A model generated the notes under the pieces. It had not been told where the DNA came from. It was given only the letters and a program-made list of their open reading frames with translations, and did not search any database. The position numbers and the translations under genes are program-made. 64,000 bases of DNA from Halomonas sp. SpR1 (lineage in GTDB: Bacteria; Pseudomonadota; Gammaproteobacteria; Pseudomonadales; Halomonadaceae): positions 124,001 to 188,000 of the forward strand of contig NZ_JAUAMB010000001.1 of assembly GCF_031010175.1 (NCBI RefSeq), read 5' to 3'. This document shows, in pieces, positions 55,065-64,000 of the stretch (its first letter is position 1; each line of letters starts with the position of its first letter).

Positions 55065-55964
55065 ATGATTCAACGCGCCGCTATCTTCTGGTGGAAAGTA
55101 GTGCAAGACGCCACGTCACTATGGTTAGAGCGAAATGCCTTTAGCTACGCGGGCTCGCTAGCGTTTTATACGCTTTTCTCATTGGCGCCCACCATTATTA
55201 TCGCTGTTACGGTAATCGGCGTTGTATTGGGCGAAGAGGCTGCCCAGGGCCAAATAGTCGCTCAGCTTCAAGGCACGCTGGGTATGGATGCGGCGGTAGC
55301 GATCGAGCAGGCCGTTGCTCAGTCGAGAATTGAAGAGTCGGGTATCCTGCCAACACTTTTAGGTGTAGGCGCGCTGATAATCGGTGCGACGACAGTCTTT
55401 GCTCAAATGCAGTTTTCACTCAATACCATTTGGGGGGTAACAGCTAAGCCGACCTCCAACAGCGTATTGTTGTTTATTAAAAATCGATTGCTATCGTTAA
55501 CGGTGGTGCTCTCCATCGGGTTTATACTGCTGGTATCACTGGTATTAGGCGTCGTCTTGCGCGGTATGCTTCAGGCTGCCGATCATCTGGTGCCTTTCGC
55601 CAGCTTGTTGACCACGTCAATTGAGTCGCTGGTCTCGCTGGGGGTAGTCACTTTGCTATTTGCCACCATCTTTAAGGTACTGCCCGACGTTGTGTTGCGT
55701 TGGCAAGATGTGTTGATTGGTGCTGTTGTCACTGCGGTGCTGTTTACCATTGGGCGCAGTGTGATCGCGATTTACCTGGCGTATACGGCAACAGCATCCA
55801 CCTATGGCGCCGCCGGGTCGGTGGTTATGATACTGCTGTGGGTTTACTACAGTTCATTAATATTGTTGTTTGGGGCGGCGTTCACCCGCTCATTGTTACT
55901 GCGTCGTGGCCGCCCGCTGATACCCCGCAACAGTGCAGTCATTGTCAAGCGCGAGTTTGTTTAA
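55065..55964 (+). CDS. YihY/BrkB-family inner-membrane protein
   Basis: The 299-residue protein has about six membrane helices and the family segments RNAFSYAGSLAFYTLFSLAPTIIIA, GATTVFAQMQFSLNTIWGV and STYGAAGSVVMILLWVYYSSLILLFGAAFTR. YihY/BrkB proteins were once called ribonuclease BN, wrongly; their role is unclear. I use the ATG with AGGGAG 5-6 nt upstream, not the GTG two codons earlier. Confidence 0.88.
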   Translation: MIQRAAIFWWKVVQDATSLWLERNAFSYAGSLAFYTLFSLAPTIIIAVTVIGVVLGEEAAQGQIVAQLQGTLGMDAAVAIEQAVAQSRIEESGILPTLLGVGALIIGATTVFAQMQFSLNTIWGVTAKPTSNSVLLFIKNRLLSLTVVLSIGFILLVSLVLGVVLRGMLQAADHLVPFASLLTTSIESLVSLGVVTLLFATIFKVLPDVVLRWQDVLIGAVVTAVLFTIGRSVIAIYLAYTATASTYGAAGSVVMILLWVYYSSLILLFGAAFTRSLLLRRGRPLIPRNSAVIVKREFV

Positions 55965-55999
55965 CTCTCCGTTAAGAAGCGAAAGGCAGGGAGGTGTGT

Positions 56000-56275
56000 A
56001 TGAGCGATTGCTGTGTACGTGCTCTTGTGACTGGTAAGGTGCAAGGGGTCTGGTTTCGCCGTGCTGCACAAGAGAAAGCTCTTCAACATAGCATCACCGG
56101 CTACGCCAAGAATTTACCCGATGGCCGCGTTGAGGTGTTGATGTGTGGTCACTCTGATGCGGTCAAGCTGCTGAGCGAATGGCTATGGCAGGGCTCAGAG
56201 AGGTCGCAGGTGACCCATGTGGAGCTCGAGGTGCTGGATAATTGCCGCGCCCCGAGCCACTTTGCTACCCAGTAA
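56000..56275 (+). CDS. Acylphosphatase
   Basis: The 91-residue protein has the catalytic Arg in GKVQGVWFRR and Asn in GYAKNLPDGRVEVL. Acylphosphatases hydrolyse acyl phosphates such as 1,3-bisphosphoglycerate or carbamoyl phosphate. GGGAGG lies 5 nt before the chosen ATG. It follows the BrkB gene after 35 nt. Confidence 0.92.
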   Translation: MSDCCVRALVTGKVQGVWFRRAAQEKALQHSITGYAKNLPDGRVEVLMCGHSDAVKLLSEWLWQGSERSQVTHVELEVLDNCRAPSHFATQ

Positions 56276-56310
56276 GGCCTATAAGGCACTTCAGGTTAGT
56301 CGCTCAATTT

Positions 56311-57252
56311 CTATTTGCTGGCTTTCCATTCAAGGATATTGTTAGCTGTCAGGCTAACAATATTCTGACGCGCTTCCGGTGTGATCCAGGCATTATGAGG
56401 CGTCACAATCAAGTTGAGCGGCTCGCTGAGCGCATCCAGCAGTGGATGGCCCTCTCTGGGCGGCTCGGTGGGCAGTACATCGACACCTAGCCCGCCTAGC
56501 CTGCCGCTGCGCAACGCCTCTAACGCAGCCACTTCATCGATAACCCCGCCACGGGCGCAGTTGATCAATAGCAGCGAGTTTTTGGCGCGCGCTAAGCGCT
56601 CACGGTTGATCAAGTGCTTGGTGGCCTCGCTCAACGGGCAGTGCAGGCTGATAACATCAGTGTCTGGTAGCAGGTCGTCCAGGGCAGGGCGCTTATCATT
56701 CGCTTCGTTTCCGGGGCGTGCGGCAAAGGTAACGTGCATGCCAAAGGCCTCGGCCAAACGTGCGACTTCGGAGCCCAGTTCACCTTGGCCGACTATCACT
56801 AGCTGTTTGCCGGAGAGCTGTAGCGTTGGGTGGTTCTGCAAGCAGAAGAAGGCGCTGCGCTGCCACTCGCCTGCGGCAACCGCACGCTGATAGAGAGGAA
56901 GTCGATTGGCTAACGCGAGCATTAGCATCAAGGTGTGTTGAGAAACGCTGGCTGTGCCGTAAGCCGCAACGTTTTTCACTAGAATATTGTTAGCTTCTGC
57001 ACTTTCAAGATCGATATTGTTAAGGCCTGTCGCCAATACGCATATGAGTTGCAGTTTAGGTAACTGCTGGAGTGTCTCAGCGTCCAGCACGACCTTGTTG
57101 ACGATCGCAATATCCGCGTTGGCAAGGCGTTCCCGCGCTTGTTGAGTCGTGCTTTGCTCAAACACCTCAAGGTTTGAAACTGTCTCTTTAATGGCGGTCA
57201 AGTTGATCTCAGGGCCGAGGCTTTCCGCATCCAGTATCACCGCATTGGGCAT
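56311..57252 (-). CDS. D-2-hydroxyacid dehydrogenase (glycerate dehydrogenase/hydroxypyruvate reductase type)
   Basis: This NAD(P)-dependent enzyme of 313 residues has the Rossmann motif VIVGQGELGSEVARLAEAFG and the catalytic Arg (INCARGGVIDE), Glu (LPTEPP) and His (VTPHNAWIT). Overall it resembles HprA-type hydroxypyruvate reductases. I start at MPNAVILDAESLGP with GGAGA 8 nt upstream; an upstream in-frame ATG lacks support. Substrate assignment is by family only. Confidence 0.87.
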   Translation of the reverse strand: MPNAVILDAESLGPEINLTAIKETVSNLEVFEQSTTQQARERLANADIAIVNKVVLDAETLQQLPKLQLICVLATGLNNIDLESAEANNILVKNVAAYGTASVSQHTLMLMLALANRLPLYQRAVAAGEWQRSAFFCLQNHPTLQLSGKQLVIVGQGELGSEVARLAEAFGMHVTFAARPGNEANDKRPALDDLLPDTDVISLHCPLSEATKHLINRERLARAKNSLLLINCARGGVIDEVAALEALRSGRLGGLGVDVLPTEPPREGHPLLDALSEPLNLIVTPHNAWITPEARQNIVSLTANNILEWKASK

Positions 57253-57289
57253 TTTCTTCTCTCCATTAGCTGCAGGGAGCTGTATAACC

Positions 57290-57320
57290 TTGCTCGTTAG
57301 GGGGCACAAAAGGGTATAAT
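57290..57320 (+). promoter_or_regulatory. Promoter of the fmdB-like/aspS unit
   Basis: A perfect TATAAT -10 (57315-57320) has TTGCTC as a partial -35 with a 19-bp spacer. It lies about 160 nt before the fmdB-like start, giving a long leader. Confidence 0.5.
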
Positions 57321-57402
57321 GGCGGCGCTTTATCAACCGCAGCCTTGGAATTTACCCCGACTGGCCACATATTGCAGCCTGGCAGCGTTTGTGTCCGCTA
57401 CT

Positions 57403-57443
57403 GTTCTTTAAAAGAACCGATCTTAACGATCTTTAAAAGAACC
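57403..57443 (+). repeat. 14-bp direct repeats in the fmdB-like/aspS leader
   Basis: TCTTTAAAAGAACC occurs at 57405-57418 and 57430-57443, 25 bp apart. The first copy is part of the palindrome GTTCTTT-a-AAAGAAC, and TGTTCTTTAAAA resembles the rRNA antitermination boxA (TGCTCTTTAACA). The repeats lie in the transcribed leader. Confidence 0.55.
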
Positions 57444-57480
57444 AAGCTTGTCAGGGTTGAGCTTATTAGGAGTCATTAAG

Positions 57481-57780
57481 ATGCCCATCTACGAATATGA
57501 GTGCAAGGCCTGCGGCCATCGTATGGAGAAACTGCAGAAAATTAGCGCCGATCCCCTTAAGGATTGCCCTGCATGCCAAAGCGATGGCTTGGAAAGATTA
57601 GTCTCGGCAGCGGGTTTTCGCTTGGCCGGCGGCGGTTGGTACGAAACCGATTTCAAAACGGGTAGCAAAAAGAACCTGGTCGCTGATGGCAAAACTGCCT
57701 CTGCAGATGTCGGTAAATCAAGCGACTCCAGCGCTACCGCTAAGAGCGTTACTCCCAAAGACAAGGGCGCCGCGGCATAG
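57481..57780 (+). CDS. FmdB-family zinc-ribbon protein
   Basis: The 99-residue protein starts MPIYEYECKACGHRMEKLQK and has CxxC pairs at CKAC and CPAC forming a putative zinc ribbon, then a Ser/Lys/Ala-rich tail. The FmdB/CxxC_CxxC_SSSS family is regulatory by name only; function is unknown. TTAGGAG precedes the ATG. A gene of this type directly before aspS is common in gammaproteobacteria. Confidence 0.88.
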   Translation: MPIYEYECKACGHRMEKLQKISADPLKDCPACQSDGLERLVSAAGFRLAGGGWYETDFKTGSKKNLVADGKTASADVGKSSDSSATAKSVTPKDKGAAA

Positions 57781-57846
57781 CCGCGGCAGTCAGGGTCGGG
57801 ACGCCCGCGACACACTCATTTGCCACGAAACAGAACAGGATTTGAC

Positions 57847-59628
57847 ATGCGCAGCCATTATTGCGGCCAGCTAAACGAAACTTTGGTGGATCAAACGGTT
57901 ACGGTATGCGGATGGGTTCATCGCCGCCGTGACCACGGTGGGGTAATTTTCCTTGATATGCGCGATCGCGACGGCATCGCTCAGTTCGTGGTCGACCCTG
58001 ATACCGCCGAGGCGTTCGCTAATGCCGACCGTGCGCGCAGTGAATTTGTCCTGCGTATCACCGGTCGCGTTCGGCTGCGTCCAGAGGGCACCCAAAACCC
58101 CAACATGCCAACGGGCATGATTGAGGTATTGGCAAAAGAGGTCGAAGTGCTCAATACCGCCGTTACCCCGCCATTCCAGTTGGATGAGCATGGTAAAGTC
58201 GGCGAAGAAGTGCGCTTAAAGCATCGCTATATCGACCTGCGTCGCCCGGACATGATCGAGAAGCTGCGTTTGCGCTCGCGTATTTCTCACACCGTGCGTG
58301 CGTATCTCGAGAACCAGGGCTTCCTGGATATCGAAACGCCGGTGCTCACTCGCGCGACGCCAGAAGGCGCCCGCGACTACCTGGTGCCTAGCCGCACCCA
58401 CGCGGGTAGTTTCTTTGCGTTGCCCCAATCGCCGCAGCTGTTCAAACAACTGTTGATGGTGGCAGGGTTCGACCGCTACTACCAGATTGCCAAGTGCTTC
58501 CGCGATGAAGACCTACGCGCCGACCGTCAGCCTGAGTTCACTCAGATTGATATCGAGGCCTCGTTTGTGGAAGAGAACGACATCATGGGTATTACCGAAG
58601 CCATGATACGTCAGCTGTTCCAGGAAGTGCTTAAGGTCGAGTTGCCAGAATTTCCGCGCATGACCTGGCAGGAAGCGATGGATCGTTTCGGTTCAGATAA
58701 GCCGGATCTACGTATCCCGCTGGAACTGACCGATGTGGACGACCTGATGCAGCAAGTCGACTTCAAGGTCTTCTCTGGCCCTGCCAGCGCTGATGATGGT
58801 CGCGTCGCGGCGCTGAAAGTGCCCGGCGGTGCCAAGTTATCGCGTAAAGAGATCGATGAGTACACCAAGTTTGTTGGCATCTACGGTGCTAAAGGTTTGG
58901 CGTGGATTAAGGTCAACGAGCGTGCCAAAGGGCTTGAGGGTCTGCAGTCGCCGATCGTCAAGTTTATGGAAAATATCGTTGAAGAGCTGCTCGACCGCGT
59001 GGGTGCAGAAGACGGTGACATTATCTTCTTCGGTGCCGATAAAGCCCGTATCGTCAACGAAGCCATTGGCGCGCTGCGCGTCAAGCTGGGCGCTGACCTT
59101 GAGCTCTACACCCAGGAGTGGGCGCCGCTATGGGTGGTCGACTTCCCGATGTTTGAAGCCGACGACAATGGTCGCCTAAGTCCGCTGCACCACCCCTTCA
59201 CCGCGCCTTCCTGCACACCGGAAGAGCTGAAGGCAGACCCTGCAAAGGCGCTTTCACGTGCTTATGATATGGTGCTCAACGGTACCGAATTGGGCGGTGG
59301 CTCTATTCGTATTCACGATCAAACCATGCAGAGCACGGTATTTGAGATCCTGGGCATCGGTGAAGAAGAAGCCCAAGAGAAATTCGGCTTCCTGCTGGAT
59401 GCGCTGCAGTACGGTGCGCCACCCCATGGCGGCTTGGCCTTTGGCTTGGATCGTCTGGTTATGCTGATGGTCGGCGCCAAAACGATTCGTGAAGTGATCG
59501 CCTTCCCGAAAACCCAAAGCGCTGCCTGTTTGATGACCAACGCACCGGGCGAAGTCAGTCCCGAGCAGTTGAAAGATTTGAACATCCGTTTACGCCAGAA
59601 AGTCAAAGCGGAAACCGCTGCCGAATAA
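57847..59628 (+). CDS. aspS: Aspartate--tRNA ligase
   Basis: AspRS charges tRNA-Asp. The 593-residue class II enzyme has the OB-fold anticodon domain ([24 protein letters not shown]), motif 1 around FLDIETPVL, motif 2 ([20 protein letters not shown]), a GAD insert and motif 3 ([13 protein letters not shown]). I use MRSHYCGQL with AGGA 7 nt upstream; an ATG 27 nt earlier is less likely. Confidence 0.96.
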   Translation: MRSHYCGQLNETLVDQTVTVCGWVHRRRDHGGVIFLDMRDRDGIAQFVVDPDTAEAFANADRARSEFVLRITGRVRLRPEGTQNPNMPTGMIEVLAKEVEVLNTAVTPPFQLDEHGKVGEEVRLKHRYIDLRRPDMIEKLRLRSRISHTVRAYLENQGFLDIETPVLTRATPEGARDYLVPSRTHAGSFFALPQSPQLFKQLLMVAGFDRYYQIAKCFRDEDLRADRQPEFTQIDIEASFVEENDIMGITEAMIRQLFQEVLKVELPEFPRMTWQEAMDRFGSDKPDLRIPLELTDVDDLMQQVDFKVFSGPASADDGRVAALKVPGGAKLSRKEIDEYTKFVGIYGAKGLAWIKVNERAKGLEGLQSPIVKFMENIVEELLDRVGAEDGDIIFFGADKARIVNEAIGALRVKLGADLELYTQEWAPLWVVDFPMFEADDNGRLSPLHHPFTAPSCTPEELKADPAKALSRAYDMVLNGTELGGGSIRIHDQTMQSTVFEILGIGEEEAQEKFGFLLDALQYGAPPHGGLAFGLDRLVMLMVGAKTIREVIAFPKTQSAACLMTNAPGEVSPEQLKDLNIRLRQKVKAETAAE

Positions 59629-59649
59629 ATCGGTTGGTTGACTGCCTAG

Positions 59650-59677
59650 CACCGACGCCACGGCGTCGGTGTTTTTG
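59650..59677 (+). terminator. Rho-independent terminator of aspS
   Basis: CACCGACGCC and GGCGTCGGTG are perfectly complementary around AC and are followed by TTTTTGT. The tip pairs will open to form the loop. Confidence 0.88.
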
Positions 59678-59706
59678 TATGTTCTAGTCACACGAGTAGC
59701 GACGCC

Positions 59707-60270
59707 ATGGAAGCGAAACAGCCCGTCGTACCCATCCGAATTTTGGGCATCGACCCGGGATCCCGGGTGACCGGCTATGGGGTGATTGATGTTGTCGGGG
59801 TTAAGCCTTGCTATGTGGCGAGTGGCTGTATTCGCACGGCGGAAGGGGCGCTAGAGCAGCGCTTGGCGCAAATTTACGCTGGTTTAAGCGAAGTCGTCGG
59901 TTTACATCGTCCCACCCAAGTGGCCATTGAACGGGTGTTTATGGCCAAAAATCCCGATTCTGCGCTAAAGCTGGGCCAAGCGAGGGGAGCAGCAATGGTG
60001 TGTATGGCTAACCATGGTTTGAACCTCGCCGAGTACGCTGCGCGACAGATCAAGCAAGCGGTAACCGGCCAGGGCGGCGCAGATAAAGAGCAGGTGCAAC
60101 ATATGGTGACCGCGATACTGCAGCTTTCTGCTACCCCTCAAGCCGATGCTGCGGACGCGCTAGCCATTGCGCTAACTCATGCTTATAACGGCCACGCCTT
60201 TAGTAGCCACGGTCTGCCTGCCGCGCCATCTCGAGGACGTCGTCGCTCTACGGGGCGCTGGCGGCTTTAA
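59707..60270 (+). CDS. ruvC: Crossover junction endodeoxyribonuclease RuvC
   Basis: RuvC resolves Holliday junctions. The acidic catalytic residues are visible in [22 protein letters not shown] and [13 protein letters not shown]. The 187-residue protein has a basic tail ([13 protein letters not shown]). It leads ruvC-ruvA-ruvB, after the aspS terminator. Confidence 0.95.
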   Translation: MEAKQPVVPIRILGIDPGSRVTGYGVIDVVGVKPCYVASGCIRTAEGALEQRLAQIYAGLSEVVGLHRPTQVAIERVFMAKNPDSALKLGQARGAAMVCMANHGLNLAEYAARQIKQAVTGQGGADKEQVQHMVTAILQLSATPQADAADALAIALTHAYNGHAFSSHGLPAAPSRGRRRSTGRWRL

Positions 60271-60331
60271 TTACAACTGTATGGGTGGCTGAACTACTGG
60301 TCACCTGTACAGAGTCGCTTTATAGTAGCCT

Positions 60332-60361
60332 CTGTTTTTCACTCTACTGTTTTTCACTCTT
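60332..60361 (+). repeat. 15-bp tandem duplication between ruvC and ruvA
   Basis: CTGTTTTTCACTCTA is followed by CTGTTTTTCACTCTT (14 of 15 identical), about 25 nt before the ruvA start. Confidence 0.8.
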
Positions 60362-60386
60362 TTTTCATCTCGGTGCGAGCAAATTT

Positions 60387-60995
60387 ATGATTGGACGTCT
60401 GAGTGGCCAGCTAGTGGCAAAGCAACCGCCCTGGATTGTGATCGATGTTCACGGGGTCGGTTACGAGCTGGAAACCTCAATGAATACGCTGGTCGCGCTT
60501 CCTGCGGTGAACGAGAGCGTCTCGTTATTCACTCATCTGACCATTCGTGATGACGCCCACTTACTGTATGGCTTCGGCCGTGAGCACGAGCGTGCGCTGT
60601 TTCGCGCCTTGATCAAGGTCAATGGTGTAGGGCCCAAGCTCGCACTCGCCATCCTGTCGGGTATGGACGAAGACGCCTTTATGCGCTGTGTGCGTGATGA
60701 CGATAGCAAAGCGCTGACAACGCTGCCAGGAGTGGGTAAGAAAACCGCTGAGCGGCTGATTATCGAAATGCGCGACCGCTTCCCTGAGTGGGAAGACGGC
60801 AGTAACGCACTACTCCCCCTTGAGGCAACCAATGGTCGTGCCTCTGCACGTAATAATCTTGCCGATGCGGAAGCCGCATTGGTTAGCTTGGGGTATAAAC
60901 TGACTGAGGCGTCGAAAATGCTTGCTGACATCGACCCCAATCAGTCCACTGAGGCGTTGATCAAAGCCGCGCTGACCCAGCGTATGGGTGGCTAA
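60387..60995 (+). CDS. ruvA: Holliday junction DNA helicase subunit RuvA
   Basis: RuvA binds Holliday junctions and loads RuvB. The 202-residue protein begins MIGRLSGQLVAKQPPWIVIDVHGVGYELE and has the helix-hairpin-helix pair (KVNGVGPKLALAILSG, LPGVGKKTAERLIIEM) and the C-terminal domain. The frame is open for 34 codons upstream, but that stretch contains the tandem repeat and is not RuvA-like, so I use the internal ATG. Confidence 0.95.
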   Translation: MIGRLSGQLVAKQPPWIVIDVHGVGYELETSMNTLVALPAVNESVSLFTHLTIRDDAHLLYGFGREHERALFRALIKVNGVGPKLALAILSGMDEDAFMRCVRDDDSKALTTLPGVGKKTAERLIIEMRDRFPEWEDGSNALLPLEATNGRASARNNLADAEAALVSLGYKLTEASKMLADIDPNQSTEALIKAALTQRMGG

Positions 60996-61067
60996 ACAGA
61001 CAGCGGTACAAGCCCGAAATTGCGGGTAGCGAACAGACCTTTTGAATCGCCATAAAGAAGAGCACCT

Positions 61068-62105
61068 ATGTTAGAACACGATCGGCTGATCGCCGCTGAG
61101 CCTGAACAGGGGGAGGGGCGGATTGATTACGCTATTCGCCCCAAGCGGCTGGATGACTATATTGGCCAGCCGCGCGTGCGTGAACAACTGGAAATCTTTA
61201 TCGGCGCCGCCCGGCTGCGCGAAGAGAGCCTTGATCACACTCTGGTATTTGGCCCCCCAGGGTTAGGCAAAACGACCCTCGCGCATATTATTGCCACCGA
61301 GATGGGTGTCGGTATGAAGTCGACTTCCGGCCCGGTGCTTGAACGTGCGGGCGATTTAGCCGCCATGCTGACCAACCTAGAGCCTGGCGACGTACTCTTT
61401 ATCGATGAAATTCATCGCCTGTCGCCGGTGGTTGAAGAAGTGCTCTATCCGGCCATGGAAGATTTTCAGCTCGATATTATGATTGGCGAAGGGCCAGCAG
61501 CACGTTCGATTAAGCTGGATCTTCCCCGCTTTACGCTGGTAGGGGCCACCACGCGGGCAGGGCTATTGACCTCTCCATTGCGAGATCGATTTGGTATCGT
61601 TCAGCGGCTCGAATTTTATAATCTTGAAGAGCTGACGGAAATTGTCTCGCGCTCGGCGCGCCTGTTGGGCGTTGAAACCAGCCATGATGGTGCCATTGAA
61701 GTGGCCAGACGTTCACGCGGCACGCCGCGAATTGCCAACCGATTGCTACGCCGGGTGAGGGATTACGCTGAAATGAAAGGCAACGGTGTAGTCGATGTTG
61801 CCATGGCCGATGCGGCGCTCAATATGCTCAATGTGGATCACCACGGTTTGGATCATATGGATCGGCGGCTACTGCTGGCCATGATCGATAAGTTTGACGG
61901 CGGGCCGGTGGGCATTGACTCACTCGCCGCTGCCATCAGTGAAGAGCGTGACACCATCGAAGATGTCATTGAGCCCTATCTCATTCAACAGGGCTTAATG
62001 ATGCGCACCCCCCGTGGCCGGGTAGTGACCCGTCAGGCGTGGCTGCACTTTGAGCGCGTGCCCCACGAGCAGGCAACCGATATGGAAGGAGAGCGCCGTC
62101 CGTGA
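61068..62105 (+). CDS. ruvB: Holliday junction DNA helicase subunit RuvB
   Basis: RuvB is the AAA+ motor for branch migration. Motifs are [26 protein letters not shown] (Walker A), LFIDEIHRL (Walker B), GATTRAGLL (sensor 1) and the arginine finger region SPLRDRFG. The 345-residue length is typical. Its stop overlaps the GTG start of ybgC. Confidence 0.97.
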   Translation: MLEHDRLIAAEPEQGEGRIDYAIRPKRLDDYIGQPRVREQLEIFIGAARLREESLDHTLVFGPPGLGKTTLAHIIATEMGVGMKSTSGPVLERAGDLAAMLTNLEPGDVLFIDEIHRLSPVVEEVLYPAMEDFQLDIMIGEGPAARSIKLDLPRFTLVGATTRAGLLTSPLRDRFGIVQRLEFYNLEELTEIVSRSARLLGVETSHDGAIEVARRSRGTPRIANRLLRRVRDYAEMKGNGVVDVAMADAALNMLNVDHHGLDHMDRRLLLAMIDKFDGGPVGIDSLAAAISEERDTIEDVIEPYLIQQGLMMRTPRGRVVTRQAWLHFERVPHEQATDMEGERRP

Positions 62106-62518
62106 GTGGCAACAACATAAGCGAAAGCTATCGCCTGCCGCTGCGCGTTTATATGGAAGATACTGACGCAGGCGGTATTGTCTACTACGTTAACTACTTG
62201 AAGTTTATGGAGCGTGCGCGCAGCGAGTGGCTACGCCAGTTGGGCCTTAACCAGCAAACGCTGCTAGACGAGGGCACACAGCTAGTGGTATACCGCTTGG
62301 CCTGTCACTACGCAAAACCAGCCTGCTTAGACGACGCGTTGGAAATCAGTGCCCACGTTACCGATGTTGGTCGCTGCCGGATGACATTTGAACAGCAGGT
62401 TTGGCGTGGAGAGGAACTCCTTTGCTCTGCCACAGTCGAGATAGCTTGCTTGAGCACCGAGCGTTTACGGCCAAAGGCTTGGCCTGCATCGCTTAACGTT
62501 TTGACCCGGGCCTCTTAA
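62102..62518 (+). CDS. ybgC: Tol-Pal-associated acyl-CoA thioesterase YbgC
   Basis: The 138-residue hotdog-fold thioesterase has the catalytic Asp in [28 protein letters not shown]. It starts with GTG overlapping the ruvB stop (GTGA), so translation is coupled. It heads the tol-pal gene set (ybgC-tolQ-tolR-tolA), which stabilises the outer membrane at division. Confidence 0.94.
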   Translation: MSGNNISESYRLPLRVYMEDTDAGGIVYYVNYLKFMERARSEWLRQLGLNQQTLLDEGTQLVVYRLACHYAKPACLDDALEISAHVTDVGRCRMTFEQQVWRGEELLCSATVEIACLSTERLRPKAWPASLNVLTRAS

Positions 62519-62576
62519 CCAAGAGGTCACTCACTGCGTCGGCAATCCCGACCCTAATAGATTGATGAGGGCACCT

Positions 62577-63272
62577 GTGAACGATAACACCATGTCCATT
62601 CCCCATTTGATAATGAATGCCAGTACTGTAGTGCAACTGGTAATGCTGCTACTGCTGGTGGGGTCGATCCTCTCTTGGGTAGTGATTTTTCAGCGCAGTA
62701 TTGCGCTGGGCCGTGCCAAAAAAGAGTACAACCAGTTTGAAGAATCTTTTTGGTCGGGTGTCGACTTAAACGAGCTCTACCGTGAGATCCCGGCCGATGA
62801 CCCGCGCCATGGCGCCGAACATATTTTTCAAGCCGGTTTTCGCGAGTTTAACCGTTTGATGCCTAAAACCCGTGATCCGGATACCGTGCTGGAAGGTGTT
62901 CAGCGCAGCATGCGGGTCGCGTGGTCACGTGAAGAGGATCGCCTAACTCAACACTTGGTGTTTCTTGCCACAGTTGCCTCAGCCAGCCCCTATATCGGCC
63001 TGTTCGGCACCGTGTGGGGTATTATGGGCTCTTTTCAGGCGCTATCGCTAACCCAGCAAGCGACCCTTGCCACCGTGGCTCCCTGGATTGCCGAAGCGCT
63101 GATTGCCACCGCCATGGGGCTATTCGCTGCAATCCCAGCGGTCATTTTCTATAACCGTCTTTCCAACTCATCTTCTCGTCTGCTCGGCAAATACGAAGAC
63201 TTTGCCGAAGAGTTCCACGCTATCCTGCATCGCAATTTGCAAGGTCGTGATGGCAAACCGAGCGCCAGCTAA
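62577..63272 (+). CDS. tolQ: Tol-Pal system proton channel subunit TolQ
   Basis: TolQ is a three-helix inner-membrane protein of the ExbB/MotA family that, with TolR, harvests the proton motive force. Helix 1 follows PHLIMNASTVVQLVMLLLLVGSILSWVVIFQRS, and PYIGLFGTVWGIM and EALIATAMGLFAAIPAV are diagnostic. I use the GTG at (M)NDNTMSIPHL with GAGGG upstream, giving 231 residues, over an ATG 12 nt earlier. Confidence 0.95.
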   Translation: MNDNTMSIPHLIMNASTVVQLVMLLLLVGSILSWVVIFQRSIALGRAKKEYNQFEESFWSGVDLNELYREIPADDPRHGAEHIFQAGFREFNRLMPKTRDPDTVLEGVQRSMRVAWSREEDRLTQHLVFLATVASASPYIGLFGTVWGIMGSFQALSLTQQATLATVAPWIAEALIATAMGLFAAIPAVIFYNRLSNSSSRLLGKYEDFAEEFHAILHRNLQGRDGKPSAS

Positions 63273-63284
63273 GAGGAGAGAGCC

Positions 63285-63722
63285 ATGCAAGGACCATTCA
63301 ATCGTAGCGGTAAAAGCAAGCCGATGGGGGAGATTAACGTCGTCCCTTTCATCGACGTTATGCTGGTACTGCTGGTGGTCTTTATGATCACCGCGCCAAT
63401 GCTGACCCAGGGCGTACAAGTTGAGTTGCCGCAAGTCACTTCCCAGCCTATTGATACCCAGGAAGATAATGATCCTATCGTTATTTCAGTCGATAGCGAC
63501 GGTGGCTATTTCATTACGCTGGGGGAAGACTCCACCTCGGTCACGCTGGAGGAGATGTCGTCAAGAGTGACCACGATTCTTGAGCGGCGACCAGGTACGC
63601 CGGTCATGGTTCGCGGTGACCGTAACGTGGCCTACGGACAGATCGTCGTGCTGATGAGCACTCTGCAAGGCGCCGGCGTTGCTAATGTGGGGCTGCTTTC
63701 CGAGCCGCCGCAAGATGGGTAA
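63285..63722 (+). CDS. tolR: Tol-Pal system protein TolR
   Basis: TolR is a single-span inner-membrane protein of the ExbD family. The helix (INVVPFIDVMLVLLVVFMIT) contains the protonatable Asp in VVPFIDVML. A periplasmic domain follows (VMVRGDRNVAYGQIVVLMSTLQGAGVANVGLLSEPP). It has 145 residues; AGAGGAGAG precedes the ATG. Confidence 0.96.
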   Translation: MQGPFNRSGKSKPMGEINVVPFIDVMLVLLVVFMITAPMLTQGVQVELPQVTSQPIDTQEDNDPIVISVDSDGGYFITLGEDSTSVTLEEMSSRVTTILERRPGTPVMVRGDRNVAYGQIVVLMSTLQGAGVANVGLLSEPPQDG

Positions 63723-63735
63723 GGGCAAGGCGCAC

Positions 63736-64000
63736 ATGGCACTGAAATCCCCGCGCGATCCCCAAGATGTCGGCTATAAGTGGCCGACTGTTCTGGCGAT
63801 AGCCGTGCACGTCGCGATTGTCGCGTTTAGCTTGATCAGCCTGCCCAGCAGGGACGCAGAGCCTGACAGCTCTTCGATTGTGCAGGCTACGCTGGTAAGT
63901 ACTGAAACCTTTACCGATCAGGCTCAGCAGGCAACAGAAGAGCAAGCGGCCATGAATGCGCCTGCCGAAGCGCCCACCGAGCCTGAGGCGCCCGAAGAAC
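63736..64000 (+). CDS. tolA: Tol-Pal system protein TolA (5' part only)
   Basis: Only the first 88 codons are present. The start MALKSPRDPQDVGYKWPTVL is followed by one membrane helix (AIAVHVAIVAFSLISL) and then an acidic Ala/Glu/Pro-rich stretch leading into the long TolA domain II. Position directly after tolR confirms identity. An in-frame ATG overlaps the tolR end 21 nt upstream but has no ribosome binding site. Confidence 0.9.
   Translation, partial: MALKSPRDPQDVGYKWPTVLAIAVHVAIVAFSLISLPSRDAEPDSSSIVQATLVSTETFTDQAQQATEEQAAMNAPAEAPTEPEAPEE

Noticed and set aside
60285..60386. N-terminal extension of RuvA
   Set aside because: The in-frame stretch contains the 15-bp tandem repeat, is not RuvA-like, and the standard MIGRLSG start follows.

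Overview
This window is a chromosomal segment of a gammaproteobacterium. Protein sequences, gene order (narGHJI with a PpiC-type isomerase and Moco genes, ruvCAB-ybgC-tolQRA, aspS next to an fmdB-type gene) and moderately high GC suggest Halomonadaceae (Halomonas or a close relative). No phage, IS element, plasmid backbone or CRISPR array was seen. Nearly all genes are housekeeping or respiratory, and the novelty lies in individual genes and in regulatory or repeat sequences.

Region by region. (1) 1-13,000 is an anaerobic respiration block. It holds the 5' end of ubiU (O2-independent ubiquinone synthesis) divergent from hemN (O2-independent haem synthesis), with a well-placed FNR/Anr-like box between them. 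The nitrate reductase operon narGHJI follows, then a PpiC isomerase, moaB, moeA, a six-cysteine DGC-domain protein and moaA, mostly overlapping or closely spaced. (2) 13,000-17,150 carries a lipoprotein, a small soluble protein, the nucleotide nucleosidase ppnN and a LysR regulator. (3) 17,150-23,700 is the glycine cleavage system, split as gcvHP on the minus strand and an AGCS amino acid symporter plus gcvT on the plus strand. (4) 23,700-31,000 has an NlpD-like lipoprotein, an acyltransferase, a LysR/scoAB ketone-body module, a DUF1338-like protein, grxA, an orphan HybE-like protein and 3-hydroxybutyrate dehydrogenase. (5) 30,800-36,030 has a RegA/RegB-type redox two-component pair with a small membrane protein, then pyrC, mtnN and folD. 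(6) 36,160-36,900 is a tRNA cluster (Pro, Arg, His, His) with a palindromic element between the two tRNA-His copies. (7) 37,025-40,406 is an ammonium transporter fused to PAS-PAS-GGDEF-EAL signalling domains, interrupted by one frameshift. (8) 40,700-57,250 holds a D-amino-acid-dehydrogenase-like flavoprotein, a YjfB-like protein, prfC, tatD, ygfZ, an HMA-like/OsmC/uvrB/nei operon, class I fumarase, cardiolipin synthase, a HypT-like regulator, NadM-Nudix, a BrkB-family protein, acylphosphatase and a hydroxyacid dehydrogenase. (9) 57,300-64,000 is fmdB-type-aspS, then ruvCAB-ybgC-tolQRA, with tolA cut by the window end.

The first block forms a low-oxygen programme: quinone, haem, molybdenum cofactor and nitrate reductase are made together. 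The RegBA pair would be a second redox input. scoAB and bdhA fit acetoacetate/3-hydroxybutyrate use, as in polyhydroxybutyrate turnover. The most unusual item is the ammonium-transporter/c-di-GMP fusion. A recurring oddity is short (7-16 bp) tandem duplications near stop codons and in intergenic gaps (9654, 17171, 22391, 29926, 53785, 60332).
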